From contig CAMPIP010000178.1 in NCBI GenBank assembly GCA_946886425.1, positions 1 through 5,072 of the forward strand: a stretch of 5,072 bases of DNA, written 5' to 3'. Source of the stretch: an uncultured Actinomycetes bacterium (GTDB lineage: Bacteria; Actinomycetota; Thermoleophilia; Solirubrobacterales; 70-9). Positions 5,069 through 5,072 of the stretch are shown one piece after another. Position numbers and translations under genes: made by a program. Numbering within the stretch: position 1 is the stretch's first letter; each line of letters opens with the position of its first letter. The notes beneath the pieces are model-generated. The model was not told the DNA's origin. It searched no databases and saw only the letters and a program-made list of their open reading frames with translations.

Positions 5069-5072
5069 GCGC
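5065..5072 (+). CDS. Possible start of the next gene, probably the ABC permease (edge, partial)
   Basis: The ATPase stop TGA (5066-5068) is embedded in GTGA, giving a possible GTG start at 5065 in the other frame (reading Met-Ser and part of a third codon). Four-base overlaps of this type commonly link ABC-2 ATPase and permease genes. Only eight bases are visible, so the call rests on context alone. Confidence 0.3.

Overview
The window is a very GC-rich, gene-dense stretch of bacterial chromosome (roughly 70% G+C by eye, with strong G/C bias at third codon positions). Protein styles and promoter style suggest a high-GC actinobacterium, most likely the Thermoleophilia/Solirubrobacterales branch. 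That placement is an inference from familiarity with such proteins, not from a search. There are no RNA genes, insertion sequences, CRISPR arrays or recognisable phage genes.

Layout. (1) Bases 1-684, plus strand, form a damaged segment. It holds the end of a small membrane protein whose reading frame appears broken, then the first ~66 codons of an acyl-CoA carboxylase carboxyltransferase gene. That gene stops matching its family abruptly at about 682, directly against the stop codon of the next gene. (2) Bases 685-1843 hold a divergent pair: a complete DUF2804 gene on the minus strand and an 84-residue CBU_0592-type membrane protein on the plus strand, only 64 bases apart. (3) Bases 1844-1892 separate the membrane gene from a converging gene and are filled by a long hairpin, probably a shared terminator. 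(4) Bases 1893-2753, minus strand, encode a stand-alone 5'-3' exonuclease of the Pol I N-terminal/FEN family. (5) Bases 2754-2844 are a divergent promoter region with a 56-base composite palindrome at its centre. (6) Bases 2845-5068 are a plus-strand cluster: a carboxymuconolactone decarboxylase (CMD)-family protein, an SDR oxidoreductase overlapping it by 19 bases, and an ABC-2 type ATPase whose permease partner probably begins in the last bases of the window.

How it works together. The CMD-like and SDR genes are translationally linked and probably share a pathway of small-molecule or lipid oxidation; the substrate cannot be read from the sequence. The ABC ATPase follows after 38 bases and has its own candidate promoter, so it may be a separate export unit. 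The DUF2804, membrane and exonuclease genes look like independent single-gene units.

No clear novel system is present. The points most worth following are the composite palindrome between the divergent promoters, a repeated TANNNT-like box 6-9 bases before five start codons (suggesting leaderless transcripts), the decayed or rearranged junction at 1-684, and two active-site substitutions in the exonuclease.
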